DNA of 64,000 nucleotides, taken from positions 2,232,001 through 2,296,000 of the forward strand of contig JAHQRK010000002.1 of assembly GCA_019828595.1 (NCBI GenBank), written 5' to 3'. This stretch comes from Aphanomyces cochlioides. Its lineage: Eukaryota; Oomycota; Saprolegniomycetes; Saprolegniales; Verrucalvaceae. Positions within the stretch are counted from its first letter, which is position 1. Every line of letters begins with the position of its first letter. Under the pieces are notes generated by a model that was not told the DNA's origin, ran no database searches, and was given only the letters and a program-made list of their open reading frames with translations. Made by a program: the position numbers and the translations under genes. This document shows, piece by piece, positions 9,217 through 18,777 of this stretch.

Positions 9217-10008
9217 ATGGGAAGCATTGTCGTGGCGATCGAACTCGCGGCGACTGCGGCTGCCAGTGCATGGATCATCCACAGCTACGCGCCACACAGC
9301 CATGAAGAGTACATGTCGTCGTATGCGCTTCGACCAGCTCCTCGTCTGATCGGTCGAATGTTTCATTTCGGCGCGCTCGTCCTCTTTCTTGCCGTTGCCG
9401 TCGCGGACATCATGCAAACGAGCGGCTCCTGTGCGCTCTTCTACACGTTCTGGAACTTTGTATTCCAAATGGCCTATTGGGTTTGGGCTCTCGTCGATGC
9501 CAAGCGCATGAGTCCGTCTCGGTCGATGCTTCTCGACGTCATCTTGCCGTCCAGCATGGTCGTCACTCTTGTCGTGTGGACGATATTGTATCCGCAGTTT
9601 GGCGATGTATTCATGAACTGGATCAGCTGGGTCGAGCACGGCGGCAATCTCGTGCTTCTCCTCGTCGAGTTTGTCTGCTGTGACGTTCGGTCCGTTCCGT
9701 GGAGCACGGGTGCTATCGTCGCTGCGTGGTCAACCACTTATGCGATCTTTGCGTGGATCGTTCACATTGTCAGCGGCACGTGGTTGTATCCCTTCTTGGA
9801 CGTCAATCAGCCGTCAGCTCCGTTGTGGTAAGTGTCAACGACGACATGTTCTGTGAATAAATGGACGGCTAGGTATCTCTTCATGCTGGCCGTGCATGTT
9901 GGTTTTTTTGCACTCATGATGGGCTTCGCTGCCATCAAGATTTATATCTCTGAGCGTATTCCCATGGACGATGGATCGCATCGGCTCTTGCTTCCGACAT
10001 CCAAGTGA
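9217..10008 (+). CDS. Multi-pass membrane protein, rolling-stone/AIG1-like, copy 1
   Basis: Exons are 9217-9827 and 9873-10008, joined across a 45-nt GT-AG intron that splits a Trp codon (PLW then YLF), giving 248 residues. About six or seven hydrophobic segments alternate with short loops. Family landmarks are YTFWNF near the middle, an invariant HG in SWVEHGGN, SGTWLYPFL, and APLWY at the intron. These fit the rolling-stone/plant transmembrane family and more remotely FAR-17a/AIG1 proteins, in which the conserved His belongs to a Thr/His hydrolase pair. Function is unknown here. First of four tandem copies on the plus strand. Confidence 0.8.
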
Positions 10009-10638
10009 GTCGGAGAACACCGTCAGAGACCTCAACCCATCCGTGACAAGGAACTTTCATCTTGAATTATGTTCACACAAAAGCTGTTGCTTATGTTCTC
10101 GCTGCACTCAGTTCATGGAGCCCTTGTAATCATAAAGCACACAACACGGCTCGGCGACTCCACAGGTTGTACACAGCTCATGAGCTGCAAAGATTGTCGT
10201 GGTGAACGAGATGAAACCTTTGCGAGGACCCGCAAGACAACGAATGTCATGCTGACCAGGTAGAGACATATTGATAGCTCAAGCGAGGGCAGTGTTCGCC
10301 CTTCTTTCATGGAGAGGCTGGAAGGTCTGTGGGATCAACAGCGTCTACACTCGACATCACCTTCTGTTGACGACACTTTTCATGTCCATGTGTCAGTTGA
10401 ACGCTCGTTTTGCCAGAAGCATGGACTAGCATCTCGAGTTGACTCGTCATGGTCCACAATCTCGTCGATTTGATCGCACTGGAGGCCGTTGGATACGCGA
10501 ATGTTGACTATCTCATGGCCAAAGGTGGCCGCCCATTTTCCGACAACAACCACACGACAGTCACTGTACAACTGAATTCCTTGTCAAAGTCATGCATTTT
10601 CAAGGGCAATTTTCTCTTTCCTCCCACTTAAACAACGC
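10009..10638. other. Intergenic, no gene seen
   Basis: Spacer between membrane-protein copies 1 and 2; only short frames without similarity. Confidence 0.4.
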
Positions 10639-11424
10639 ATGTGGCAAGCTTATGTGGTCGGCGCGCTCGAGGCGGTGAGCCTCTTTGCGTGCTTCGTGAT
10701 CCTCCACACATCCACCGACGCGCTGTACGCGACGGCCAAATACGCTCCGACCACCGTCGCGAAGGGTTGGTTCCACTTTGTCTGCTTGGTTTCGTCCGTT
10801 GGCATCCTGTTCTACACCGTTATTTCGTCCGAAGGGGCGGCATGCTTGTTCTACACGTCATGGAACTACATCTTGCAAGTCATCTACTGGGGATGGGTCT
10901 ACTTTGCTCCGAGTGTCAACTACCAAGCTCGCTTTGTCCTCTTTGACACGATCTTCCCCGCCAGTGTCGCCGTCGCGGCTGTCGTTTGGTTGATGTTGTT
11001 TCCTTACTACTGGGCTGGCTACACTGGTGAACAAGGCGAAGCTCTCATCAATGCCATCAGCTTCATGCAGCACGGCGTGAATGTCGCCTTTTTGATCATC
11101 GAGTACGTTTGGGACACTCCTCGGCTTGTCGAGTGGCGGACCGTCGCATTCGTCGGTCTATTGCCCACGACATACTCTCTCTTTGCGATCTTTGTCCATG
11201 ATCTCGAGTCTGGCGAGTGGTGGCCGCTTCCCTTTCTCCAAATCACTCAAGGCACGTCGCCGCTCTGGTACGTTCGACATGTGATATCGTTTATTGACGC
11301 CATGTGCTTTTCTAGGTATTTGGCGCTGCTGGTGATGCACATTGTGCCATTCTTCATCCTCCGCTGCATCTCGGCGTGGCGCGTCGGCCGTGGGGCGACA
11401 GAAGAAACGACTCCGTTGGTCTAA
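10639..11424 (+). CDS. Multi-pass membrane protein, rolling-stone/AIG1-like, copy 2
   Basis: Exons are 10639-11267 and 11316-11424, giving 245 residues after removal of a 48-nt intron. The intron has no stop and keeps frame, so the unspliced reading is also open for 261 residues, but splicing restores the family PLWYLALL junction. Landmarks: MWQAYVVGALE start, YTSWNYILQ, FMQHGVNVAF with the invariant His, WWPLPFL, and a charged tail ending TPLV. Same predicted topology as its neighbours. Confidence 0.8.
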   Translation: MWQAYVVGALEAVSLFACFVILHTSTDALYATAKYAPTTVAKGWFHFVCLVSSVGILFYTVISSEGAACLFYTSWNYILQVIYWGWVYFAPSVNYQARFVLFDTIFPASVAVAAVVWLMLFPYYWAGYTGEQGEALINAISFMQHGVNVAFLIIEYVWDTPRLVEWRTVAFVGLLPTTYSLFAIFVHDLESGEWWPLPFLQITQGTSPLWYVRHVISFIDAMCFSRYLALLVMHIVPFFILRCISAWRVGRGATEETTPLV

Positions 11425-11585
11425 CTATCACCGTCGGTCGCCTTCAAGTTGGTCTGTCGTTGCACTAAAGCTGATATAATTTTAGCCAATTAAATTGTTT
11501 AATTCCATGAAATGCATGAAATCGTGCGATTTGATTGGTCAAGAGCGTCCTGCTCAAGCCAGCAACGATCGTTCCAACCACGTCA

Positions 11586-12411
11586 ATGCTCTGGGTCAAC
11601 TACGTGATCGGCGGCTTCGAGGCTGTCGTGATCGTAGCGAGTCTCTGGGTCCTCTGCCGCTTCCCACCGACGGAAAACGAGTCGTATCACTCGTCGTATG
11701 CGCTCCGTCCGGCGCCGACCGTGTTTAAACAGCTCTTCTACGTCGGCTGCCTCGTCGGCTTCCTTGCCGTGCTCGTCGCTGACATTTGGGACTCGGACGG
11801 CTATTGCTTGAATTCCTACTCCGTGTGGACGTTCTGCCTCCAGATTATCTACTGGTCATGGAGCTTGCAAGATCCCAAGTGCAAAAGCCGAGGCCGTCTC
11901 ATTCTCTTTGACGTCGTTTTGTCCACAAGCATGCTCGTCACGCTTGTCGTCTGGCTTGTGCTGTACCCCATTGCCGGCGACAACCGCAACGACATCTACT
12001 GGAACTGGATCAGTTGGGGCCAGCATGGCATCAACACGGGGCTTCTCTTTGTCGAGTTTCTCTGGAGCGACACTCGAACTGTTGGTTGGAGCACTGGCGC
12101 TCTCGTGACGTTTTTCCCGGCCGTCTATGCAGTCTACGCCTGGTGTCTTTACACGATGCATCCTGACCAGGACTGGGTCTATCCATTCCTTCGCATGGAC
12201 GTTCCACTGGCGCCGCTCTGGTTTGACTTGTTGCTTTTTGAAGATCTGACCGACCATCTCTAGGTATTTGGCGCTCTTGGGAGCTCACGTTGCGCTCTTT
12301 GCCACCGTGGCTTGCATGGCTGCTTGCAAAGTCCGAGCGATTGAAGAAACTCCAGAACGGATCCATCTGCTTGCTCACAAAGAGATTCATGTTCAAATCC
12401 GATCGACTTAA
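11586..12411 (+). CDS. Multi-pass membrane protein, rolling-stone/AIG1-like, copy 3
   Basis: Exons are 11586-12220 and 12264-12411; the 43-nt intron has the weak donor GTTTGA and the acceptor CTCTAG. Product 260 residues. The start at 11586 (MLWVNYVIGG) matches copies 2 and 4; the ATG-less 17 codons upstream are not conserved. YSVWTFCLQ replaces the Thr seen in the other three copies by Ser. GQHGIN and WVYPFLRMDVPLAPLW are conserved. Confidence 0.8.
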
Positions 12412-12512
12412 TCCCATCTCGTGTTCTTGTTCCATTCGTGTTCTGCTTTCCTTGCACAACGGCTTGCACTTGCTAGCATTTTAGCCAATCCGACAAGAAA
12501 AGAGCAACCGAG

Positions 12513-13319
12513 ATGTGGGAAGCGTACGTGATTGCCATCGAGGAAGGCATCGCGCTCGGTGTGAGCGTGCTCTGCCTCGTAGTCTATCCGCCGCACGCCC
12601 ATCCCATCTATGCTTGCAAATATTCGACGCCAAGTCCATGGCATCGGTTGTTTTACGTTGCCTGTGCAATCTTCTCCATCGTGGTTCAGGTTGCCGACGT
12701 GGTCAAAACGCACGGCCATTGCTTTGCGTTCTTCACGACGTGGAACTTTATCTTGCAGATTGGCTTTTGGACATGGTCCGTTGTCGACCACAGAGCGTCG
12801 AGTCGTCTCCGTTTGGTCTTGTTTGATGTGCTCTGGCCGTCGTCGATCCTTGTTGCAGTTGTCGTGTGGGGAATCTTGTATCCTGCCGTTGTCATTGCGC
12901 ACGAGGAAGCAAAGCTGCTCAATTGGATAAGCTACTGTCAGCATGGCATCAACACGGTTCTGCTTTGCATCGAATGGATCTTGTCCGACGCGAGACAAGT
13001 GGCGTGGCGCGCCAGTGCATTCCTTGTTCTCTTTGCCACGGTATACGTCATCTTTGCGTGGATCCTCCACGAAAGCACACCCCAAGGCTTTTGGCCATAT
13101 CCATTTCTCGCGATTGATCGTCCTTCATCGCCTCTTGTGTCAGTGCAGTCATGATCGTGAGTTACTTGACCCTATTGTAGGTACTTGTGCCTCCTCGTTC
13201 TCCAGCTCGTTGCGTTTTCTGTGACGCTCTTTGGCGCGTCACTACGTTCGCGAGCTGCATCTCAACCAGAGAAAGGTGACTCGGAATCGTCGGTCCGTCT
13301 CCTGGATGAAGCGGCATGA
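12513..13319 (+). CDS. Multi-pass membrane protein, rolling-stone/AIG1-like, copy 4
   Basis: Exons are 12513-13138 and 13181-13319 with a 42-nt intron (GTCAGT to TTGTAG), giving 254 residues. Landmarks: MWEAYVIAIEE, FTTWNFILQ, YCQHGINTV with His at residue 144, and WPYPFLAIDRPSSPL. At the splice junction the otherwise invariant Trp codon becomes Val (PLVY), because TGG is changed to GTG around the donor site. The tail is polar, rich in Ser and acidic residues, and probably cytosolic. Confidence 0.8.
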
Positions 13320-13448
13320 GCTGTGACGCCTGGTGGGTTCTCCACATCCTCAACTCTGTATCCTTTCCACATCGAAACGGTTCATTTAAAATTTTATTCA
13401 CAACTTGGTACAATATTAAAATTCCAAGGCGCCAAAGGAAGGAGCCTC

Positions 13449-14126
13449 TTAAGCGGCCAAATGCTTGGTATTGTTGAGCGCAACGGCGGTGTATGTCCCC
13501 GTCCTTCGGTTGAAATCAAGGACATTGATGCATGTGTTATCCTGTTTGAGCGCAGGATTGTCGAGTGGGACGTTGAGCAGGGATGAGAGGACGATTTTGT
13601 TGAATCGTCCGTGGCACACAAACGCGATATGATCGTCGTCTTCTGTCATGCTGACAAGGTCGTGGATGGCAGTGACGCCACGCTTTTCAACATCGAGGGG
13701 GCATTCTCCGTTTGGAAACTTGGTATCGAGTTTGCCTTGTTTCCACTTGGCGTATATCTCTTTGATCTCGGCATCATTTGATTTTGTTGACGTCCCTTCC
13801 ATGGATCCAAAGCTCATCTCTTCCAAGTCGGTAAATGCTCCCGTCTTGACTGATGGAAAGCTGTGCTGGATATATGCCGCGGTTTCGCGTGCACGCTGCA
13901 GACAACTGCTGTAGATTGCTTTGAGAGGCACGTCGTCGAATGCACGCGCCAATTTCATCGCCTGTCTCTGTCCCGTCTTGTTGAGTTGCGCATTCACGCC
14001 ACGGCCTTGCATGATCCCCTGCTGGTTAAAGTCCGTTTCGCCATGACGGCAAAGGTACAGGCGGACAAATCCTTCTTCGAGCGGCGGTAATTGATGGCTG
14101 AGTGTGCGCATTGCAGATTGGAGCAT
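13449..14126 (-). CDS. Histidine phosphatase superfamily protein
   Basis: 225 residues. The catalytic loop is LCRHGETDFNQQG with the nucleophilic His at 28. An Arg in SSCLQRARETA (near 78), a Glu in LEEMSFG (near 103) and the second His in VCHGRFNK (172) complete the phosphate pocket of phosphoglycerate-mutase-like enzymes. The short domain without extra caps resembles broad-specificity phosphatases and fructose-2,6-bisphosphatase/TIGAR-like members. No signal peptide is seen, so probably cytosolic. The start may be Met1 or Met6. It is convergent with membrane-protein copy 4. Confidence 0.9.
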   Translation of the reverse strand: MLQSAMRTLSHQLPPLEEGFVRLYLCRHGETDFNQQGIMQGRGVNAQLNKTGQRQAMKLARAFDDVPLKAIYSSCLQRARETAAYIQHSFPSVKTGAFTDLEEMSFGSMEGTSTKSNDAEIKEIYAKWKQGKLDTKFPNGECPLDVEKRGVTAIHDLVSMTEDDDHIAFVCHGRFNKIVLSSLLNVPLDNPALKQDNTCINVLDFNRRTGTYTAVALNNTKHLAA

Positions 14127-14968
14127 GTGCTACGTCGGGTGCGAATGTGAAAATGACAAATGCCAGTCACGACGACATCGTTCTACGGAACAGCCAATCA
14201 GAAGGCAGTAATATTCCCACCCGCCAATCAAATGTGCGGATTCCATCCCATGTAAAATCCACTCTGAAGAAAACGTTTGTGGCTTTGCCACCTCATGTGG
14301 ACACCACATCTGCGATGACCGTCTGCTTCCTTGGACAATCCTCCCCACGAACACACGAGTCGAGGGATTACACGCCTAACATCGATGGAAAAGAAGAGAT
14401 GGACACGACGAGCCGTACCCAAACTTGTCGCTATGGCAATTACACGCTATGCGGTTATCAAACGACGAAAAAGGCGCGAAGAGCCGCTTTGAGATCGGTT
14501 GGGATAACGCTTTTTATCGTCGCAAGGATGCGCCTTAAAGTGCAGCCAGTAACGGAGTCAATGCAGGGAAGAAGAGCGCAGCAATTGTACGTGACAATCT
14601 TCATTCCCCAATGCGTGTCGATATGATTATCATAGAAAACGACTCGATCTATACAGTTTCCAAGACGTGGAGCTCGAATACGTACCAAGAGCTGTACCAA
14701 GTGAATCTCGACACTGACGCATGGGTACATTTATGCGACTTGTGTCGTTATCTGCCGTAGAGAAGAGGCTCATACGTCGGCAGAGAGCAAAGATTTCGCG
14801 CAATTGTGATCTTGGATGTTTTCACGGAATTCCACAGCCAAGTGTGGAAAAAACGCATTTACCAACCCGCATCCATGCATTGGTTGAATATTTAATATAG
14901 GAATTTGTATACTTGGGCCGGGTTGGCAAGCTGAATGAGATCCGAAAAGAAGGAATTCGACACAGTAC
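14127..14968. other. Intergenic, no supported gene
   Basis: A 174-codon plus-strand frame (14102-14626) starts inside the phosphatase 5' end and has no recognisable domain. It is treated as chance. Confidence 0.4.
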
Positions 14969-15865
14969 ATGGAAGCATGGGTGCTACATCGAGTGGCGTC
15001 TCTAAGCGACGTCACGTCAGCGCAAGTTCAACAGGTTTGCTGGGTGCTTGTCGTGCTCCTTGTGAGCGTCCTGGGCGTGTTCAGCTTCCCGCTCTTGCTG
15101 CTTCTTGTCTACATCTTTCATCGCTTTGTGGTACACCAACGCTACGATCGGTGGCGCAAGTTGTCACTCGAGTGTCGGAACGAAGTGCTCGCTATCACAC
15201 AAGAGATCTCGCCGCGCAATCCAGACATTAGTGACGTCGAATGGTTTGGTCAGAGCGAGTATTTTACGTTCAGCCTCCACACTACGATTGAAAACTTGCG
15301 CATCAATAATCCGCGCATGCAAGTCCGTGATCCGTTCTACGAAACTTTGTCGCTTTTTGGCCCGACGATAACGCCGGATGCACTCGCACTCGCTCAGTGG
15401 AATTTACTCCGAGCGATTGACCGGTACTTGAATTTTTCCGAGACAAAACCCAATGTCGAAGTGATGCTCCAAGACTACATTCACAAGAAGCGTCTCCACG
15501 ACGACCAGATGAATCAAAAGAAGGAGCAACTGCGCTACCGATTGCGAAAGGAGCTCAAATGGAGAAAAAACCTGTCGGATGACTGGGAAGAGAGCAATTG
15601 GCTGAAGAAATTGTGGCGAAGCGCATGGGGAAGCCACAACACGACAACTTCCACGGCTCCACCCACCGTCGACGAAGACGCTTGCTGCAGTATTTGTCTT
15701 GAGGAATACGACGCTTCCAAAGACATGATTCAAGCCAAATGCAGCCATGTATTCCACGAAGACTGCTTGATTGAATGGCTCAAAGTCAAGAGCTCGAACA
15801 AATGTCCATACTGCCGCGCCGACATTTTAAAGCCGACGTTCCTCCAGCAATTATTCAATACTTAA
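14969..15865 (+). CDS. Membrane-anchored RING-H2 zinc-finger protein (probable E3 ubiquitin ligase)
   Basis: 298 residues. One strong hydrophobic segment at about 23-50 (VCWVLVVLLVSVLGVF...) is followed by a long polar, partly helical region with a basic coiled stretch (KKEQLRYRLRKELKW near 190), then a C-terminal RING-H2 finger. The metal ligands can be read as CSIC, then CSHVFHEDC, then CPYC (about residues 233-280): C-x2-C, C-x-H-x2-H-x2-C, C-x2-C. Such proteins recruit E2 enzymes at membranes. The substrate is unknown. A single exon, ending with a short FLQQLFNT tail. Confidence 0.9.
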   Translation: MEAWVLHRVASLSDVTSAQVQQVCWVLVVLLVSVLGVFSFPLLLLLVYIFHRFVVHQRYDRWRKLSLECRNEVLAITQEISPRNPDISDVEWFGQSEYFTFSLHTTIENLRINNPRMQVRDPFYETLSLFGPTITPDALALAQWNLLRAIDRYLNFSETKPNVEVMLQDYIHKKRLHDDQMNQKKEQLRYRLRKELKWRKNLSDDWEESNWLKKLWRSAWGSHNTTTSTAPPTVDEDACCSICLEEYDASKDMIQAKCSHVFHEDCLIEWLKVKSSNKCPYCRADILKPTFLQQLFNT

Positions 15866-15899
15866 TGATATAGACCTCCTCTCTCGCCATGGACTTCTC

Positions 15900-17240
15900 T
15901 TAGTCATCACAACAATGGAGACGACGAAGGCACATTAAGGACTGTCCTGTAAGGGCTTCAACGAGGTTGGAGAGTGAGTTGCCGAAGTCTGAGACCATTT
16001 CCTTGATGGAGAGCAGAGTTGCGTCGGTGACGTTGCCAACGCGATAGAACCCATGCTCGGGATTGTTAACCTCGTCTCCAAGATGTTGTGCAGCGTAGCT
16101 AGCTTGGACCATTGGAAGTGTTGACTTCTGGAAGAACTTCATCACACTACCGGTGTCACCTTGCTCAAAGATGAGCCTAGATCAACATGAAGCTCAATGC
16201 AGAACCATTGGGTTACTCACCAAGCACATCGATTCAGGACAAAAGCATCTTGATCGTATGGAAACACATCGTCTTCGAGGATAGAGCTAGAGACAGCTGT
16301 CAGACAAAGCCGTGTCAGAGATATGGACGGACCGCATTGTAACAATGAAGCGTGTCGGCTCGATGTGCCGCTTAAGGAGGAGATTCGTCTGGTTGACAAA
16401 CCCATTCCACCGCTGCTCCATACGAACGTACATTGTGTTGCTGTTAAACATTTCCAAGCACTACAGGGATATTCAGGTGATGAATAAAGATGAAATGTAC
16501 GCCATGGCTGCGGCGAAGAACGCTGAGCGAGCCTGTGAGTAGACTCCACGCCATGCGGCCGATGGTGAGGTGGTCAATTGGCTCCTTTCGACAAACGATC
16601 ACTTGCAAGATGAGGTCTTCATTCTGTGATGCCAAACATGGGACGTACGAATGGCAGCGGCCTGGGTAGTCTTGAATACCAAACTCTCTCAACATGGTCG
16701 AGATCTGATGGTACTGCTGTTGGCAAATCTCCATGGCAAGTTGCTTTCGAATGACTGGATCAACAGGGAACCGCTTAACTTTCCACTGGTCGCTGATCAA
16801 TGTCGGCAATAATGTCAACTGTGGGCGCTTTGCGAGCAAAGATTGCAGCGATTTGCCAAATTCAATTTGCTGCCGAAGTTGTTCCTTGAGTGTTTCGTTC
16901 TCGATCATGGTAGATTGAGCAGCCTCTTGCAAATGGCTTGCCACACCGTTTTGTCAATCGCTGGCTCGGTTGTCGAGGAGTTTTCCGGCTTGTCTTTGCG
17001 CAGTTTCGTCAAGTGCTTCTCCATTTCAACGACTTTGATTCGGAGGAATTCGATCTCATCGCGTTGGCGCTTCCGGCTAAGATTGATACATTTGGGTCGC
17101 TTCTGGCTGTCAGAGGAGTCACTAGCTGGACCTGGAGCGTTTAGAGGATTAGCTCCATTCGACGTTGGAATAAATAGGTCAATTTCGTCGGCGATCATCG
17201 ACACGACAACAAAACTCTCGTCATGGGGCGTGGCATCCAT
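15900..17240 (-). pseudogene. bZIP/M96-type family protein, copy A, single-base frameshift
   Basis: Four exons on the minus strand: 17240-16501, 16460-16333 (128 nt), 16286-16221 (66 nt), 16176-15900. Exon 1 encodes an acidic N-terminus, the basic region NLSRKRQRDEIEFLR, a short leucine zipper and a second helix. It is 740 nt where a multiple of three is needed, and the frame breaks just after VWQ at about 16945, so one base is missing. All splice sites and the C-terminal domain (RVGNVTDATLLSIK) are otherwise as in intact copies. The family resembles oomycete M96 mating-specific and bZIP transcription-factor-like proteins; the DNA target is unknown. A sequencing error cannot be excluded. Confidence 0.75.
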
Positions 17241-17274
17241 CCCGAACGTCCCTTCCAGTTGGATTGATTATAAA

Positions 17275-17284
17275 TATATAGAGG
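17275..17284 (-). promoter_or_regulatory. CCTCTATATA TATA-like motif of bZIP copy A
   Basis: On the minus strand CCTCTATATATTTATAATC lies 35-44 bp upstream of the ATG. Nearly the same motif is at the same distance in copies D and E. Confidence 0.45.
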
Positions 17285-17392
17285 CATTGCCACGGAGTAT
17301 ACTCCAATGGTGATATTCATAAATACAACATATTAAATATGACAGGTTTGTGTGGTTATCGAGCTGAATTTGAAATTTCCACAGCGCAACTG

Positions 17393-18078
17393 CTATCCTT
17401 GCACCAACAAACGATTGACCAGCTCAAACGTGTCATCAATGTTGCCAGTGTAGTTGTCCACGAGCAATCCCATTGTTCCTGAGACGTCACGAATCAAATT
17501 CTGAAGCGAAAGCAGCACGGCGTTCGTCACATTGCCCACTCGATAATAGCGAGAAGTCTCGGCACGGTCGACGAGGTTTTTGGTCCCGAAATTGGATTGT
17601 ACCATTGGCAGCGTTGATTTTTGAAAGTATTTGAGCCGACAGGCCTTGCCATCATCAAGTTTTTCCAAGATGAGCCTGCACAGCGTGGTTAACAAAGATG
17701 AAGCTTTGTATCAATGTACCATGCGATCTTTTTCATGACCAAAGCACCTGGATGGAATGAAATTTCCTCGTCCTCGAGAATTGTGCTACTCAAAACATTA
17801 GAACGATTTCGATCCATTCAGCTGAGCTTACCGACAGACGATCACATCGCGATCAGGCTCTCTGTACCGTTTGTACAAGCAGTTTGCTTGATTTAGTAGA
17901 TCGTTCCAATGTTTTTCCTTACGAACGTAAACTGCATTCTGATTGAGAGTCTTGAGCGTCTAGAAATTTTGTCAGTAGAAATGTCAAAGCCAGCAGTACG
18001 TGGGACGTCAAGTTCGATTTCTTTGCGCCTAAACAACCTTGAAAGACTTTCCACGCCATTTCCGACATGATTTGGAAG
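17393..18078 (-). pseudogene. bZIP/M96-type copy B, C-terminal piece (third of three)
   Basis: This piece contains the end of exon 1 (SEMAWKVFQG), exon 2 (KEKHWNDLLNQANCLYKRY), exon 3 (17720-17785, 66 nt) and exon 4 (17393-17675), with normal GT-AG introns and a stop. It is cut off at 18078, where the LTR of an inserted retrotransposon starts. Removing that element joins TTTGACTTCC from 25559 to AAATCATGTCGG here and restores FDFQIMSEM in frame, exactly as in the paralogues. Confidence 0.85.
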
Positions 18079-18287
18079 TGTCACGTCTCCGTGGCTTTGA
18101 TGTGTTTAATGTGTTGAGTTGATGGAGAATCGAAAAGTGAATTATGTTCTTTTTCAATCCTATGAATGTAAAAGCCGTCGCTGTCTTCGTTCCATTGACA
18201 GTACAATCGGTAGAGTGTATCGCATTGACAGTGCCGTTTTCGGAGGTAGAAACCATTGCATTCCTTGGTTGTCGACACGTCATGACA
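18079..18287 (-). repeat. 3' LTR of retrotransposon 1
   Basis: 209 bp, TG...CA ends, differing from the partner at 25350-25558 at only a few positions, which indicates a fairly recent insertion. Confidence 0.9.
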
Positions 18288-18777
18288 TTGCCCCCCACGT
18301 TACTTATCGGGAAGTAGACGACGAATGTTGATGAGCTCGAGAAATTTTCCTCGATCAATTGTAACGGTTCCATTTGGACGCGTCGCTACAACTTTGAAAG
18401 GACCGATCGTCGCGGGCGACATGTTGCTTCGTTTGTCCTTGTCTGCACTCAAATTGATCCGCACCATGTCAACTGGGACATATTCATGTGGAATGCGGTT
18501 TTTGTTTCGCGCAAGTTGTCTTTCAACATCTTCGTCACATGTCGTTTGTGCGCTGTGACCACGTTTGTCGTATTGGCAAAGTCAAACAACATGTTTCGGC
18601 CAAAGGTGAGTGTTCCAGGTGAAGTTTGCAGTGTGGAATGAAAGGTTGCATGAGTTGCAAAAATACAGGTCGAGCAAAACTCTTCCTTGGTTTTCTTTGT
18701 GAACTTTTTGGTCTTACTGGACGGTTTTTCCTCATCGGTATTTTTAGGGTTGTCGTGTCTCCCACACTCGTCAGAAC
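18288..18777 (-). pseudogene. Integrase C-terminal remnant of retrotransposon 1
   Basis: Minus-strand frames show HSTLQTSPGTLTFGRNMLFDF, typical of the end of the integrase core, and then a C-terminal region ending INIRRLLPDK. A Lys-rich segment with CSTC precedes it and may be gag-derived, implying that the whole protease-RT-RNase H section was deleted near 18660. Frames are shifted. Confidence 0.7.

Noticed and set aside
14102..14626. 174-codon plus-strand frame
   Set aside because: Begins inside the phosphatase coding region, composition unlike the neighbouring genes, nothing recognisable.
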